From Ephemerocybe angulata (taxonomy: Eukaryota; Basidiomycota; Agaricomycetes; Agaricales; Psathyrellaceae): a stretch of 64,000 nucleotides of DNA. Each line of letters opens with the position of its first letter. The first letter of the stretch is position 1. This document shows positions 1-8,455 of this stretch, piece after piece. Location: contig JAACJK010000069.1 in assembly GCA_013368325.1 (NCBI GenBank), positions 1 to 64,000 on the forward strand, given 5' to 3'. The notes beneath the pieces were generated by a model that saw only the letters and a program-made list of their open reading frames with translations, was not told the DNA's origin and searched no databases. The position numbers and the translations under genes are program-made.

Positions 1-1
1 G

Positions 2-986
2 GATGCTGGAGACGACGGCGAGGGCGAGGTCGACGAGGCGCAAAGCCGCAGGCAACTTATGGCTGCGAAGCAGGCCGCCGCCTTTCAAGCTCATCAGCTC
101 GCCATGGCCGAGGTCCTTCAGCACTTAGTGCCGCCCTCCCAGCTCCTCTCGTCTCGTTCCGACGTCAAGCTCCTCAAGCGCGTCACCACTCCTCCTCCTA
201 GGGTTGGTCCCTCTTTCTCCATTACCACTTCGTTACTCACCTCTCGATCCCAGCCGCCTCCTCCTTGCGGTCGATGCATCGCTCGAGGTGCACTTCCGGA
301 GTGCGTCGAGGACCCTAAAGACCCCCACGGGAAGTGCTTGGCCTGTAAGACCTCGAGCCAGTCGTGCTCGTGGGCTCCTTCGATACGCCCTCCTCGCGTC
401 ACCTTACCTCAAGTCCGGGAGATGGAGTTCCTCACGAGTCAGGCGCCGAGCGTCAACAGTACGTTCTACCCTTCGCGCCATCCTGGTTCCGTTTTACTCA
501 CCTCCCCCATTCTCTAGATGCTAATCGCGCTTTCCAAACGCTCGTCGTCGAGCACGCCATGTACGACGAGATGCGCAAGCTTTGCGAGTTCCAGGCCCTC
601 AAGGTCGACGCCGCTCAATCGTTCCTCGCGAACATCCTAAACAGCACTCGCGACTGTGGCTCCGACGAGCTCATCAAGAGCATCGCTTCCTCCTCTTGGT
701 ACGCCGCCGCCGAGAACCGAGGAACCAGTCAAGCACCGTCGCGTTCCCCGTCGTCAACCCTGCCAACTTCATTACTCCGGCCTCCAATCCACTTCCTTCG
801 TCGTCGTCGCCTGCCGCTCCTCAAATCGCGGTCCTCCCTTCGTCAGGTTCGTCTTCGCAGGTCGAGGACGACCACTCGGTCGAACAGGAGCTGGGAGGCG
901 AAGTTCGTGACGGGGGTGTTCCCATCGACGAGGAGGAAGAAGGCGAAGCGGCGTTGGATGCGCAGGACGCTCCTCCCGTTGCTTAG
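2..986 (+). CDS. Cysteine-rich hypothetical protein, 5' partial, antisense to gypsy element
   Basis: The frame is open from the left edge, so the 5' end lies outside the window; an internal ATG is at 59. Likely introns are 203-253 and 459-517 (GT...CTCTAG), each with a pyrimidine-rich 3' end. The protein has an acidic start, then a cysteine cluster (C-x2-C-x7-C...C-x2-C...C, starting CGRC at about 271-282) resembling a small zinc-binding module, then a helical segment (exon from 518), and an acidic Ser-rich tail ending at 984-986. The frame changes near 730-745 without a convincing intron, so either a splice is missed or there is a frameshift. Function is unknown. Cys-cluster proteins of this style are common next to basidiomycete retroelements, from general knowledge only. 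Because it keeps introns, it cannot be part of the sense retrotransposon message. Confidence 0.5.
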
Positions 987-1505
987 GCGCTCGGCTTCCC
1001 CTTTTCTTGGACTCTTCTCTCTCAAACAGACACTGACTCTTACGTATCACCTATACTTCTACACCACTACTACTACCTTCCATTTCTCATTCAGTCTGAA
1101 GCTCTTTTTTTTTAAGCCCGTGTTGTGCTCCCTCTCGAGTAAGATTTCTCTATCTCTCGGCTTCACTTCTTGGTATCATGGCGGAGGATCGACAGGGGCT
1201 CGACCTTGTCGATCGCACCTCTCGCCTGGAACCTTCGTCGTAGTCACGGTCCTCGAGATCTCGGTTAGCCGTTAAGCGCCCCCTGTTTGATGGCGCGCGG
1301 GTGCAATTACGCTCCCCTTCCATAGCGTTTCACGCGTGCAATTCCTCTCAGCTTCGCTGCCGCGCGATATTCCTCGCGCCGAGCTATTCTGGCATCCTAT
1401 TCCACGCGCTACCTCACATGTCGCCATCTCTGGGTGCCGGACTCCGAGACCCCAATGCTAGATTATGACTTAGACCCCTGTTCCCCGCTCCAGTTCTCTC
1501 TCGAG

Positions 1506-1513
1506 TATAAATA
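1506..1513 (+). promoter_or_regulatory. TATA-box-like element upstream of the 1568 gene
   Basis: TATAAATA lies 55 bp before the ATG at 1568, followed by a pyrimidine-rich stretch. The 987-1567 interval holds no other convincing gene, only a 22-codon ORF starting ATG at 1179. Confidence 0.5.
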
Positions 1514-1567
1514 CTGGGGAGTTTTCTCTCCTTTTCAGCATCGATTTACTCGACCTTCTCTCTCTCA

Positions 1568-3078
1568 ATGCCTGTCGTTCCTTCCCCTTCTCCTTCTCCT
1601 CCTCCTGAGGCTGCTGCTCCGGCGTCTCCCAGGTCTATCCTTCGCACTTTCAATGAAGGTGCGAATGACCTTGAAGACCACCTCTTAGGGACCAGCATTA
1701 CGTCCCTCACCCAAGTTCGCAACGATTGCCTCAAGCACATCCTTCCCGGTTCCAAGACCTTGAACCCTCGTGCCGCCAACGCGGTTAGTCGCGCCCAAGA
1801 GGGCTTGTTTGACCTCGTTGTACGTTCGGTTCTTACAGATCTCCTTACCCCGCGACTGACCCTTCTCATAGGAGCCACCTGCGGTCGAAGCCGTTCTTAA
1901 GCACAACTCTCGTCACCGTCGCATCGTTGGGAAACTCCATGCCGCGTTGACTGCTCACCAGGCCGCGTTCTCCTCTCGCGAGGTCACGCCTCCGGATAAC
2001 GAGAAGCTCGAGCTGGTTCTCAAGTACCTGGGCGAGTGCCGCGAAAGTTACGGTCCGCGTCAGGATACCCCGATGCCTACCGCTGCTTCTGCGGCTACCG
2101 CGGCCGATGGCGATGCCACTGTTCGTGCCGCGAAGTCTACCGCGTCTTCCTTGGCTCGTGCGTACTCTCCTTCATCGTCTTATCTTCTCTTCTCTGATTC
2201 ATCCTCTCCCTAGGCGTCTTGTTCCCTGTCGCTGAGTCTGTTACTCCGGCTGAGGAGAGTGCTCCCTCTAAGGGTAAAGCTAAGGCTAGTGCTCCTGCCC
2301 CTGAGGACATTGAGGTTCGTATCCTATGTTTCTCTCCTGTAGCCCGTTGCTTACTCTCGCGTTCTCTAGGAGATCACCTTCTTGGAACCTCAGGATGTGG
2401 TCATGGCCGATGCCTCTGCCAACAATGCTCGTCGCGGCCGTTCTGCTCGCGGCGGTGCTGCTGGGGTATGCATCTTTCTTTCTTCCCACTTTCTCCTTCT
2501 GACTTCGTTCCTAGGGCTCTCGTACTCGTCCCACTCGTGGTGGTAGCACCAACTCGTCCGGCGGAGTCCGCATGTTGGACCACTCTCAGGTTCCTAACAT
2601 GGACACCGGTTCTCCTATGTTTATGAAGGCCCAGCAAGTTAACAACAAGAGGTCTCGCCAGGGAGAGGTTCATCGCGAGGCTCAGGCTTCTGGTTCTCGA
2701 GGCTCTGGGAACCGTCTTTTCCCTGACAGTAACCTCGTCGAGTACAGTGCGCCTTCTCCCTTCGATTTCCTTATGTCCTCGGGCTTACTCTCTCTTGTAG
2801 TCGATGATCGCGCGATCTCTAACCAGTACGTTCAGGGAGTGGTCTCCAACTCGCTCAAGTTGGTTCGCGACTTCGCCAACCAGACTCAGAACGAGGAGAA
2901 CCTCCGTGTTATTATTGGCGAGACCCGCGGCGTCATGTTGCAGGTTATTCACAAGCTTCAGATCTACACTGGTTTCTGGCAGATCCTCAACGAGGAGTAC
3001 ACCACTTTGAAGGCTTCTCTTCTTTCTCTCAACGACAACTCTGCTGCTTCTTCTTCTGCTCCTTCTACCTCTACTTAG
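1568..3078 (+). CDS. Multi-exon hypothetical protein antisense to gypsy element
   Basis: The ATG at 1568 follows a TATA box. Five introns give one continuous frame: 1820-1871, 2158-2213, 2315-2369, 2466-2514 and probably 2729-2800. All start GTnnGT or a close variant (the last GTAACC) and end with a pyrimidine-rich AG; with the first four removed the phases match exactly. The fifth is 72 bp, so reading through also stays open. The protein has a Pro/Ser-rich start, a helical region, Ala/Ser/Lys low complexity, an Arg/Gly-rich patch (RRGRSARGG, RTRPTRGG) and a helical C-terminal domain. I do not recognise the family. It converges on the gypsy pol gene, 245 bp from pol's stop. Its composition matches the gypsy element, so it may belong to it. 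Confidence 0.6.
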
Positions 3079-3263
3079 GTTCGCTTTAGTAGTCTTGGAT
3101 CCGCTGAACCAGCTTTAGTCTAATCGCGTAGTCCCTTCGAACGGTTTTTGCTCTCTAGTTTTCCGCTTTCGATGTCAATATGATTCTCGTTTGGACCTTT
3201 CTCTAAAATCGCAAAATTTCGGAGTAAGATAATCTTTATGTTAAGTATTGAGTTCGGGTAGTA

Positions 3264-3279
3264 CCCTCTCTCTCCCCCC
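3264..3279 (-). other. Polypurine-tract-like run downstream of gypsy pol
   Basis: On the minus strand this is GGGGGGAGAGAGAGGG, 45 bp after the pol stop, in the position expected for the plus-strand primer of an LTR element. No matching LTR end was found next to it by eye. Interval 3079-3323 holds no other feature. Confidence 0.4.
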
Positions 3280-3323
3280 AACTAAAAAATCATCGTCCTC
3301 GATGACTCTGCGAACCGCTCGAC

Positions 3324-6300
3324 CTAATCGTCGTCTTCCTCAGGGTCACCTCTCGGCATTCCTTTAAATGCTAAGTCCTCAATGTACCCTGTTTCCGACT
3401 CTTCTTCCATCTCTTCCAGCGTGGACGGCTCTATGTCGATGAAGTCATGAATTGACGCAGGGAGAGGAATGCGTTTCCTCGCGTGATATGGGATGACTCT
3501 GAAGGCACCAACGGCGCTCTGTAGGACGGCACCATCCATTTCTGCGAGAATGTACGCTCCTCCCTTATTACGTGCAATCACCACCAAAGGGCCCAAATAC
3601 CTCGGCTTCATTTTCTTGTCGAGACTTTTCTCAATACTCGTATTGCGCATTAATACTAAGTCTCCGCGTTTGAATTTTAAGTCTCGGATTGTCCGTGCAT
3701 ACTCCTTTTCGTATTTCACGACGCGTTCTCTCTTCTCCTTATCAACTCGACTCCTCATATTCTCGACTAAGTCCCTATGCTTAGCTAAGCCCTTCGCGCG
3801 CTGCGCCAGAAGCTCCTCTGTGGTCATAGGACCGCTTGGAGGCTCGACTAGCCAAGTTGCTTCCTGGATGTCTAATGGCAGAACTGGTTCCGCGCCGGTG
3901 ACCATGAAGAACGGAGAGACACCGAATCGACGTCGTACCGTAACGCGGTCCGCCCACATAATGTGTTGGAAGTACCAGTACCATTGCTTCGCGACACCAT
4001 TGGTTGCCTTGAACAGCATGTCGCGGACGTCGTAGTGGGGACGCTCGATCCGACCATTGGCTTTGGAGTTGTACGGCGAGATCTTAATTCCCTTAATGCC
4101 ATACTTGTCCTCAAGCCATTTTGTAGCCTTCACGAACGCGCCTCCATTGTCCGTAACAATCTCCCTCATGCATCCCCATCTCGTGATGATCTCCAATAAC
4201 CACGCGCCGATCTGTGCGCCTGTTTCTTCTTTCAAGGGCTTGCCCTCCATCCAAGAAGACAGCGCACACCGACCATGCACAATGTACTTGCAGCCGTTGC
4301 TCGCGGGAGTCATTTGCAACACATCCGCGTGCAACACTTGGAAGATCGACGGAGTATCCGTGACTTGTGGTGGGATCTTCAACAGTAGCTTTGTCCTCAG
4401 CTGGCAAACGTGACAGGTCTTTACATACCAGTTCACATCTCCTTCGAGTCCAGGCCACCAGAAGCGCTTCAGTAGAACCTGAGTGGTGGCCCACGCGCCT
4501 CGGTGTCCAAGTGCGTCGTGTGCGGCCCTCATCATGTACATACGGTTCTCCTTAGGCACAACTAGCTGTGGGTGACCAGTTTGTCTTCGATACAGCTTTC
4601 CTTCTTTTTCGAAGTAATGGCTGCACTCTCGGACCCACTTGCCCACATCTGCCGGCTTCAATCCCTCGGGCGCTTGTAGCGGCCCCTTTAGCCACTTAGC
4701 TATTTTGGGTAGGCGCTCGTCTGTGTCCCGCGCTTGTTGGGATCGTCTCGCGTCATCGTACGCCTCTATCTCTTCTTCATCCATTTTCAACTCTGCATCT
4801 GGCAACATCTCGACGTTGACCAACTGTGCTCGCGTCGCCGTTCGGACATGTCGCGAGACACCAGTCAGAACTCTGTCATCCTCGAAATCGGCTTCAGGGA
4901 TCGTGACATTGAGGAGATATCCTCCTCGCGTGTCAATCTCATGTTTGAAGTCCTCGAAGTCGAGCGGCTCCGGATCCTCTGGGTTAGGTTTCGAGTATCC
5001 TCTCAGTCCGTCGCCCGATTCCCCTTGGTGGTCGTAGGGCTGGTGCGGCGGATCCTCTGGCATGCGATCACGCCTGGAAAGTCCATCCGCGGCAAAGGTC
5101 TTGCCTGCTACGTGCCGTAGCTCGAAGTGATACATTAGAATGTTCTCAATCCATCGGTTAATGGTAGCGTTAGGACCCATTTCCGGATTGTTGAGCATTC
5201 CTTTAATGTATTGAGCATCGGTTTCTACCACTAGACGTCTGCAGCCAATGAGCCAGTATTTGTTCTCCTGCAATGCTCTCATTAATCCGAATAACTCTCG
5301 TTTTGGTTGGGAGTAGCGAGCCTCGCGCGGAGTCATGGTAGTCGAGCCAAAACGCGCGTACCACCACTTCTTAAGGTCTGCATTGTCTTGTTGACTTATG
5401 TACCAGCCGATCGCTTTGTAGGACGTGTCGACTGAGAGCTTGATCTCGGTGTTAACATCGTAGTCCAGGGACCTTAGGCATGGTGCGTCTCGGACTGCAT
5501 CCTTTAAGTCTCGCATCGCGGCGTCCTGAGCTTCTCCCCACTCGAAGGGTTGGTCAATCCTTGTCAGCTTCTGGATCGCGTCTGCGCGTTTAGCATAGTC
5601 ACGGATGAATATTCTCATCGTCCCCACTGTTCCTAAGAAGGCGCGGACATCGCTGACAGACTGACAAGGTCCCCACCTCTCGATGACACCTACTCTCTCT
5701 GGCAGTGGTTTTCGACCTTCATAGGTACATAAATGGCCAACCACCACAAACTCGTCTGCGCACAGTACGGACTTCTTTCCTGAGAATGTGCCGCCACTGT
5801 ACTTCATTCTCTCCACTACGCGGTTGAGATTCTGGAAATGTTCCCATACAAATCTTCGGATACCAGGGTTCTCGGGTATAGTCTCGTACGTACCGTCGGC
5901 TTTCTCGTATCTAGTACGAGGTCCGCCTACGGGCACATCATCCAAAAACGGCCAAGTGACTTCTGGTATTTCTTCTTGTAAGATATGGGTGACATCGTCG
6001 TGGAAGATGGGCACGGAATTGGTCCATCCCATGGGTAGGGTTACCAGTCTCATCGCGCCGAAGGGTGTTTGGAATGTGGTGAGATCTCGCGAGGAGGGTG
6101 ATAATAACCTCTCGTCGTATCCCACATATAAATCCAGACAGCCTCCACACGACCTTCCTGCGAACTTACTCGCTAACTCTTCCGTTGCTGGGGGCACTCC
6201 CGAGTGAGCGATTGTAACTGCGTTCAGCGGTTCTAAGCTGTGTACAATCCTCAGACTCTCCCCATCTTTCTTCAACACGCAAAACCACCTCGACCTGTAC

Positions 6301-7088
6301 GATGAGTTCGAAGGCTCGTACACGCCGGCATCTATTTTGCTCTTGATCATGGCACACACGCGATCATACAAGCCTGGGGGAATAGGAATGTTTCTAAGCG
6401 CCCAAGGGGTGTGAGGGGTCGTGGGTATCTCGACAGGCGGGAAGAACTCTGGTTTAAAGCTCCCCCTTTCTGAATCGTCCCAAGCGAATCCTTCTTCATG
6501 TATCGAGACGAAGTTATGTAGTAGTTTCCTTTCTTCGTCCCACAAGAAGTCCCCTTTATGCAGCTTGTCCATGTCCTCCTTCCTCTCTTGGGTGTAGCGC
6601 CCAGTGGGTTTGAACTCCGAAGGCCTAGTCGGTAGCTCAGGGAGGTTCGCGAGCGGGTCACCTTTAATGTCCCTAATGATACGAAACCTCTCGTCTAAGT
6701 GCCCCATAACCGGTTTGACTTTATCAGCCACCTTCTTGTATTTCGTGCCCTTCGAGACTCCCTTGACTTTGGCTTTCGCTTTCTGATCTTGGGAGGTCAT
6801 CGCTGGTTGCGTCTCCACGACTAACTGTACTCTCTTTTCACTATCTGGGTTTTCTATGGTCGAGAGGTAGTTTTGAAATACCTCTCGTCCTTTTCTGTCA
6901 TCCTCGTCGCCTTCTGGAGTTCCCTCGAAGTACGACTGCAGATATGCTCTCTGTAACTCTTCTTGGCTGAATACGCTCTCTGTGGGTCTCACGACTTGGG
7001 TTAGGCTAATCTCGCCAGTCCTGTCATCTCTCTCGAGGATTAGACCCACTTCCCCCTGATCACCGTTGATCAGATCCTCGAGGCTCGA
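3324..7088 (-). CDS. pol: Gypsy Pol: reverse transcriptase, RNase H, integrase
   Basis: About 1,250 residues are expressed in the -1 frame relative to protease; no ATG is needed, since the frame is open from the slippery site at 7088-7094. In order: an N-terminal linker; RT with the catalytic FLDD motif (WPFLDDVPVGG, usual form YxDD); RNase H beginning near LSVDTSYKAIGWY; an integrase HHCC zinc finger (HDALGHRG...CHVCQLR); and an integrase core with D,D,E residues in LHADV, VTDNGG and NGRIERP. The C-terminal domain (YLGPLVVIARNKGGAY) has no chromodomain that I can recognise. No stop interrupts the frame. It copies the element's RNA into cDNA and integrates it. Confidence 0.9.
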   Translation of the reverse strand, partial: SSLEDLINGDQGEVGLILERDDRTGEISLTQVVRPTESVFSQEELQRAYLQSYFEGTPEGDEDDRKGREVFQNYLSTIENPDSEKRVQLVVETQPAMTSQDQKAKAKVKGVSKGTKYKKVADKVKPVMGHLDERFRIIRDIKGDPLANLPELPTRPSEFKPTGRYTQERKEDMDKLHKGDFLWDEERKLLHNFVSIHEEGFAWDDSERGSFKPEFFPPVEIPTTPHTPWALRNIPIPPGLYDRVCAMIKSKIDAGVYEPSNSSYRSRWFCVLKKDGESLRIVHSLEPLNAVTIAHSGVPPATEELASKFAGRSCGGCLDLYVGYDERLLSPSSRDLTTFQTPFGAMRLVTLPMGWTNSVPIFHDDVTHILQEEIPEVTWPFLDDVPVGGPRTRYEKADGTYETIPENPGIRRFVWEHFQNLNRVVERMKYSGGTFSGKKSVLCADEFVVVGHLCTYEGRKPLPERVGVIERWGPCQSVSDVRAFLGTVGTMRIFIRDYAKRADAIQKLTRIDQPFEWGEAQDAAMRDLKDAVRDAPCLRSLDYDVNTEIKLSVDTSYKAIGWYISQQDNADLKKWWYARFGSTTMTPREARYSQPKRELFGLMRALQENKYWLIGCRRLVVETDAQYIKGMLNNPEMGPNATINRWIENILMYHFELRHVAGKTFAADGLSRRDRMPEDPPHQPYDHQGESGDGLRGYSKPNPEDPEPLDFEDFKHEIDTRGGYLLNVTIPEADFEDDRVLTGVSRHVRTATRAQLVNVEMLPDAELKMDEEEIEAYDDARRSQQARDTDERLPKIAKWLKGPLQAPEGLKPADVGKWVRECSHYFEKEGKLYRRQTGHPQLVVPKENRMYMMRAAHDALGHRGAWATTQVLLKRFWWPGLEGDVNWYVKTCHVCQLRTKLLLKIPPQVTDTPSIFQVLHADVLQMTPASNGCKYIVHGRCALSSWMEGKPLKEETGAQIGAWLLEIITRWGCMREIVTDNGGAFVKATKWLEDKYGIKGIKISPYNSKANGRIERPHYDVRDMLFKATNGVAKQWYWYFQHIMWADRVTVRRRFGVSPFFMVTGAEPVLPLDIQEATWLVEPPSGPMTTEELLAQRAKGLAKHRDLVENMRSRVDKEKRERVVKYEKEYARTIRDLKFKRGDLVLMRNTSIEKSLDKKMKPRYLGPLVVIARNKGGAYILAEMDGAVLQSAVGAFRVIPYHARKRIPLPASIHDFIDIEPSTLEEMEEESETGYIEDLAFKGMPRGDPEEDDD

Positions 7089-7094
7089 AAATTT
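7032..7094 (-). promoter_or_regulatory. Predicted -1 ribosomal frameshift site 2 (Pro to Pol)
   Basis: On the minus strand the heptamer A AAT TTT (7094-7088) is in the correct X XXY YYZ phase of the protease frame, 15 nt before the protease stop codon. Slipping -1 leads directly into the open pol frame. Just downstream, CTCGAGGAT pairs with ATCCTCGAG (9 bp), enclosing an inner hairpin CTGATCA-ACGG-TGATCAG (7 bp). Heptamer, short spacer and stem together match established -1 frameshift signals. Confidence 0.8.
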
Positions 7095-8449
7095 ACTTCT
7101 TGAGCGTCAAGCATCTCTTTTCTAACGTGCGGGGGTGGTTTGCCTCGAGGGCTGGTGGCAATGGTAATCCTCTTGCCCGTGTTGGGATCGCAGAGTGTGA
7201 TCTGCTGCTCGCCGCGGGTGTTGTTCTTGACCTCGCTTGACATAGCGACGTCGAAAGGTCTCCCGAGAAGAACATCATACGCTGGACGGCGAATGATGTG
7301 AAGCTGGATATATGCCGTTACTCCATCGAAGTCGAACTCGATGTTTCTAGCCAGACCTAGAGTCTTTTCTGTCGTTCGGTTGGCGGATTGGAGGTGAATG
7401 ACGATATCTGGATCGAAAGAGATTCCCAGACGTCTCGCCACATCTGCATCCATGGAACAGATCTGGGAGCCCGTATCCAAGAGGACTTCTACCTTACCCG
7501 ATTTATTGATACTCGGGTAGACAGTTCTCAGAGACACGGATTCGCGCGCTACCAGAATTGGCCGCGGCTCTTCCCCATCTTCCAATGAATTTAGATACTG
7601 CTCCACGGGGTCACTAACTACGAAGGCTCCGTCGGGTACCGATGGAATTCCTTGTGCCAGAAAGACTTGCGCGGGAGGCAGCTCTTCCAACTGCACGAAG
7701 ACTTGTTCAACTCTTACAGTCCCTGGTTCTTCCTCTTCTTCTCTCTCAGGATCGGGGATCTCCATTCCGCCCAACTCCTCTTCTGCCTCTAAGATGTTGC
7801 ACATTTGTACCGCGCGAGCTTTGTACTCGGTAGACATCAAGTCGATGAGAGCGATGATTTGGTACTCGAGATCCGAGGCTTTTTCCTTATTATCAATCGC
7901 AATCTTCTTCTTGGTTATCATCTTTTTCAAGTACTCGCGGGCAGGTGCCGAAATGCTTGCCAAGTCCTTAAGACTCGTAGTGAACCTCGTACTCAGTAAC
8001 TCCTCCATAATGCGGCTCAGCGACTCGGCTTCCTCAATAGGCGCCTTGTGCTGATACGCGGGTCCCTTCTTCTCTAAGCGAGGCAACGCTGTTTTAGGAT
8101 CGGAACGACCTTCTCTCCCTTGCTGTACATCCTCGCGGGTTGGTGTTTTCAACGGAGTCGTTTTGAGTGGTGGTACTAGTACAAAGGGCCGGTCTTTCAA
8201 CTTAGGCGCCGCTTGACTCGTCCCCCCAACTTCTACCGTTTCGAACCGCACTCCTCGAGGTGCTCGCGGATTAAAGACCTTCTTTACTCCTGCCGGCGGC
8301 CCTCTTTTTATTGGCTCCTCATCCTCATCGTCTTCCTCATCCTCTACCGTGGCTTTTCTGCTGGGTTTGTTGTTACGCACCTCCGGGCTTGCCTTGTCGC
8401 GACCAACGGTTCTTTTCGCGACGGCAGTGTCCTTCACTGGTCGCTGAGA
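7070..8449 (-). CDS. Gypsy aspartic protease (Pro) frame
   Basis: About 460 codons in the -1 frame relative to Gag, entered by frameshifting at 8449-8455. The nominal start at 8437 is GTG, overlapping the Gag stop (GTGA), so independent initiation is unlikely. The first half is charged, Pro/Lys-rich and poorly conserved. The retropepsin domain carries the catalytic motif LLDTGSQICSMD, with a downstream flap and VLLGRPFDVA, which resembles the second conserved hydrophobic-Gly motif of gypsy proteases. It ends at 7070. The enzyme cuts the Gag-Pro-Pol polyprotein. Confidence 0.85.
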   Translation of the reverse strand, partial: SQRPVKDTAVAKRTVGRDKASPEVRNNKPSRKATVEDEEDDEDEEPIKRGPPAGVKKVFNPRAPRGVRFETVEVGGTSQAAPKLKDRPFVLVPPLKTTPLKTPTREDVQQGREGRSDPKTALPRLEKKGPAYQHKAPIEEAESLSRIMEELLSTRFTTSLKDLASISAPAREYLKKMITKKKIAIDNKEKASDLEYQIIALIDLMSTEYKARAVQMCNILEAEEELGGMEIPDPEREEEEEPGTVRVEQVFVQLEELPPAQVFLAQGIPSVPDGAFVVSDPVEQYLNSLEDGEEPRPILVARESVSLRTVYPSINKSGKVEVLLDTGSQICSMDADVARRLGISFDPDIVIHLQSANRTTEKTLGLARNIEFDFDGVTAYIQLHIIRRPAYDVLLGRPFDVAMSSEVKNNTRGEQQITLCDPNTGKRITIATSPRGKPPPHVRKEMLDAQEVNFRASRI

Positions 8450-8455
8450 AAACCC
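8399..8455 (-). promoter_or_regulatory. Predicted -1 ribosomal frameshift site 1 (Gag to Pro)
   Basis: On the minus strand the heptamer G GGT TTT (8455-8449) is in X XXY YYZ phase of Gag, 12 nt before the Gag stop TGA (8436-8434). A -1 slip continues TCT CAG CGA CCA GTG in the open protease frame. Four nt downstream GCGACCA (8444-8438) can pair with TGGTCGC (8405-8399), a 7-bp stem with a 32-nt loop. Confidence 0.78.

Noticed and set aside
2742..2800. 59-bp intron starting at GTACAG in the 1568 gene
   Set aside because: Splicing there gives an immediate stop; the 72-bp alternative 2729-2800 keeps the frame.
3079..3263. 3' LTR of the gypsy element directly left of the purine run
   Set aside because: No matching sequence was found near 11.9-12.1 kb, where the other LTR's outer end should lie; left open as a boundary question.
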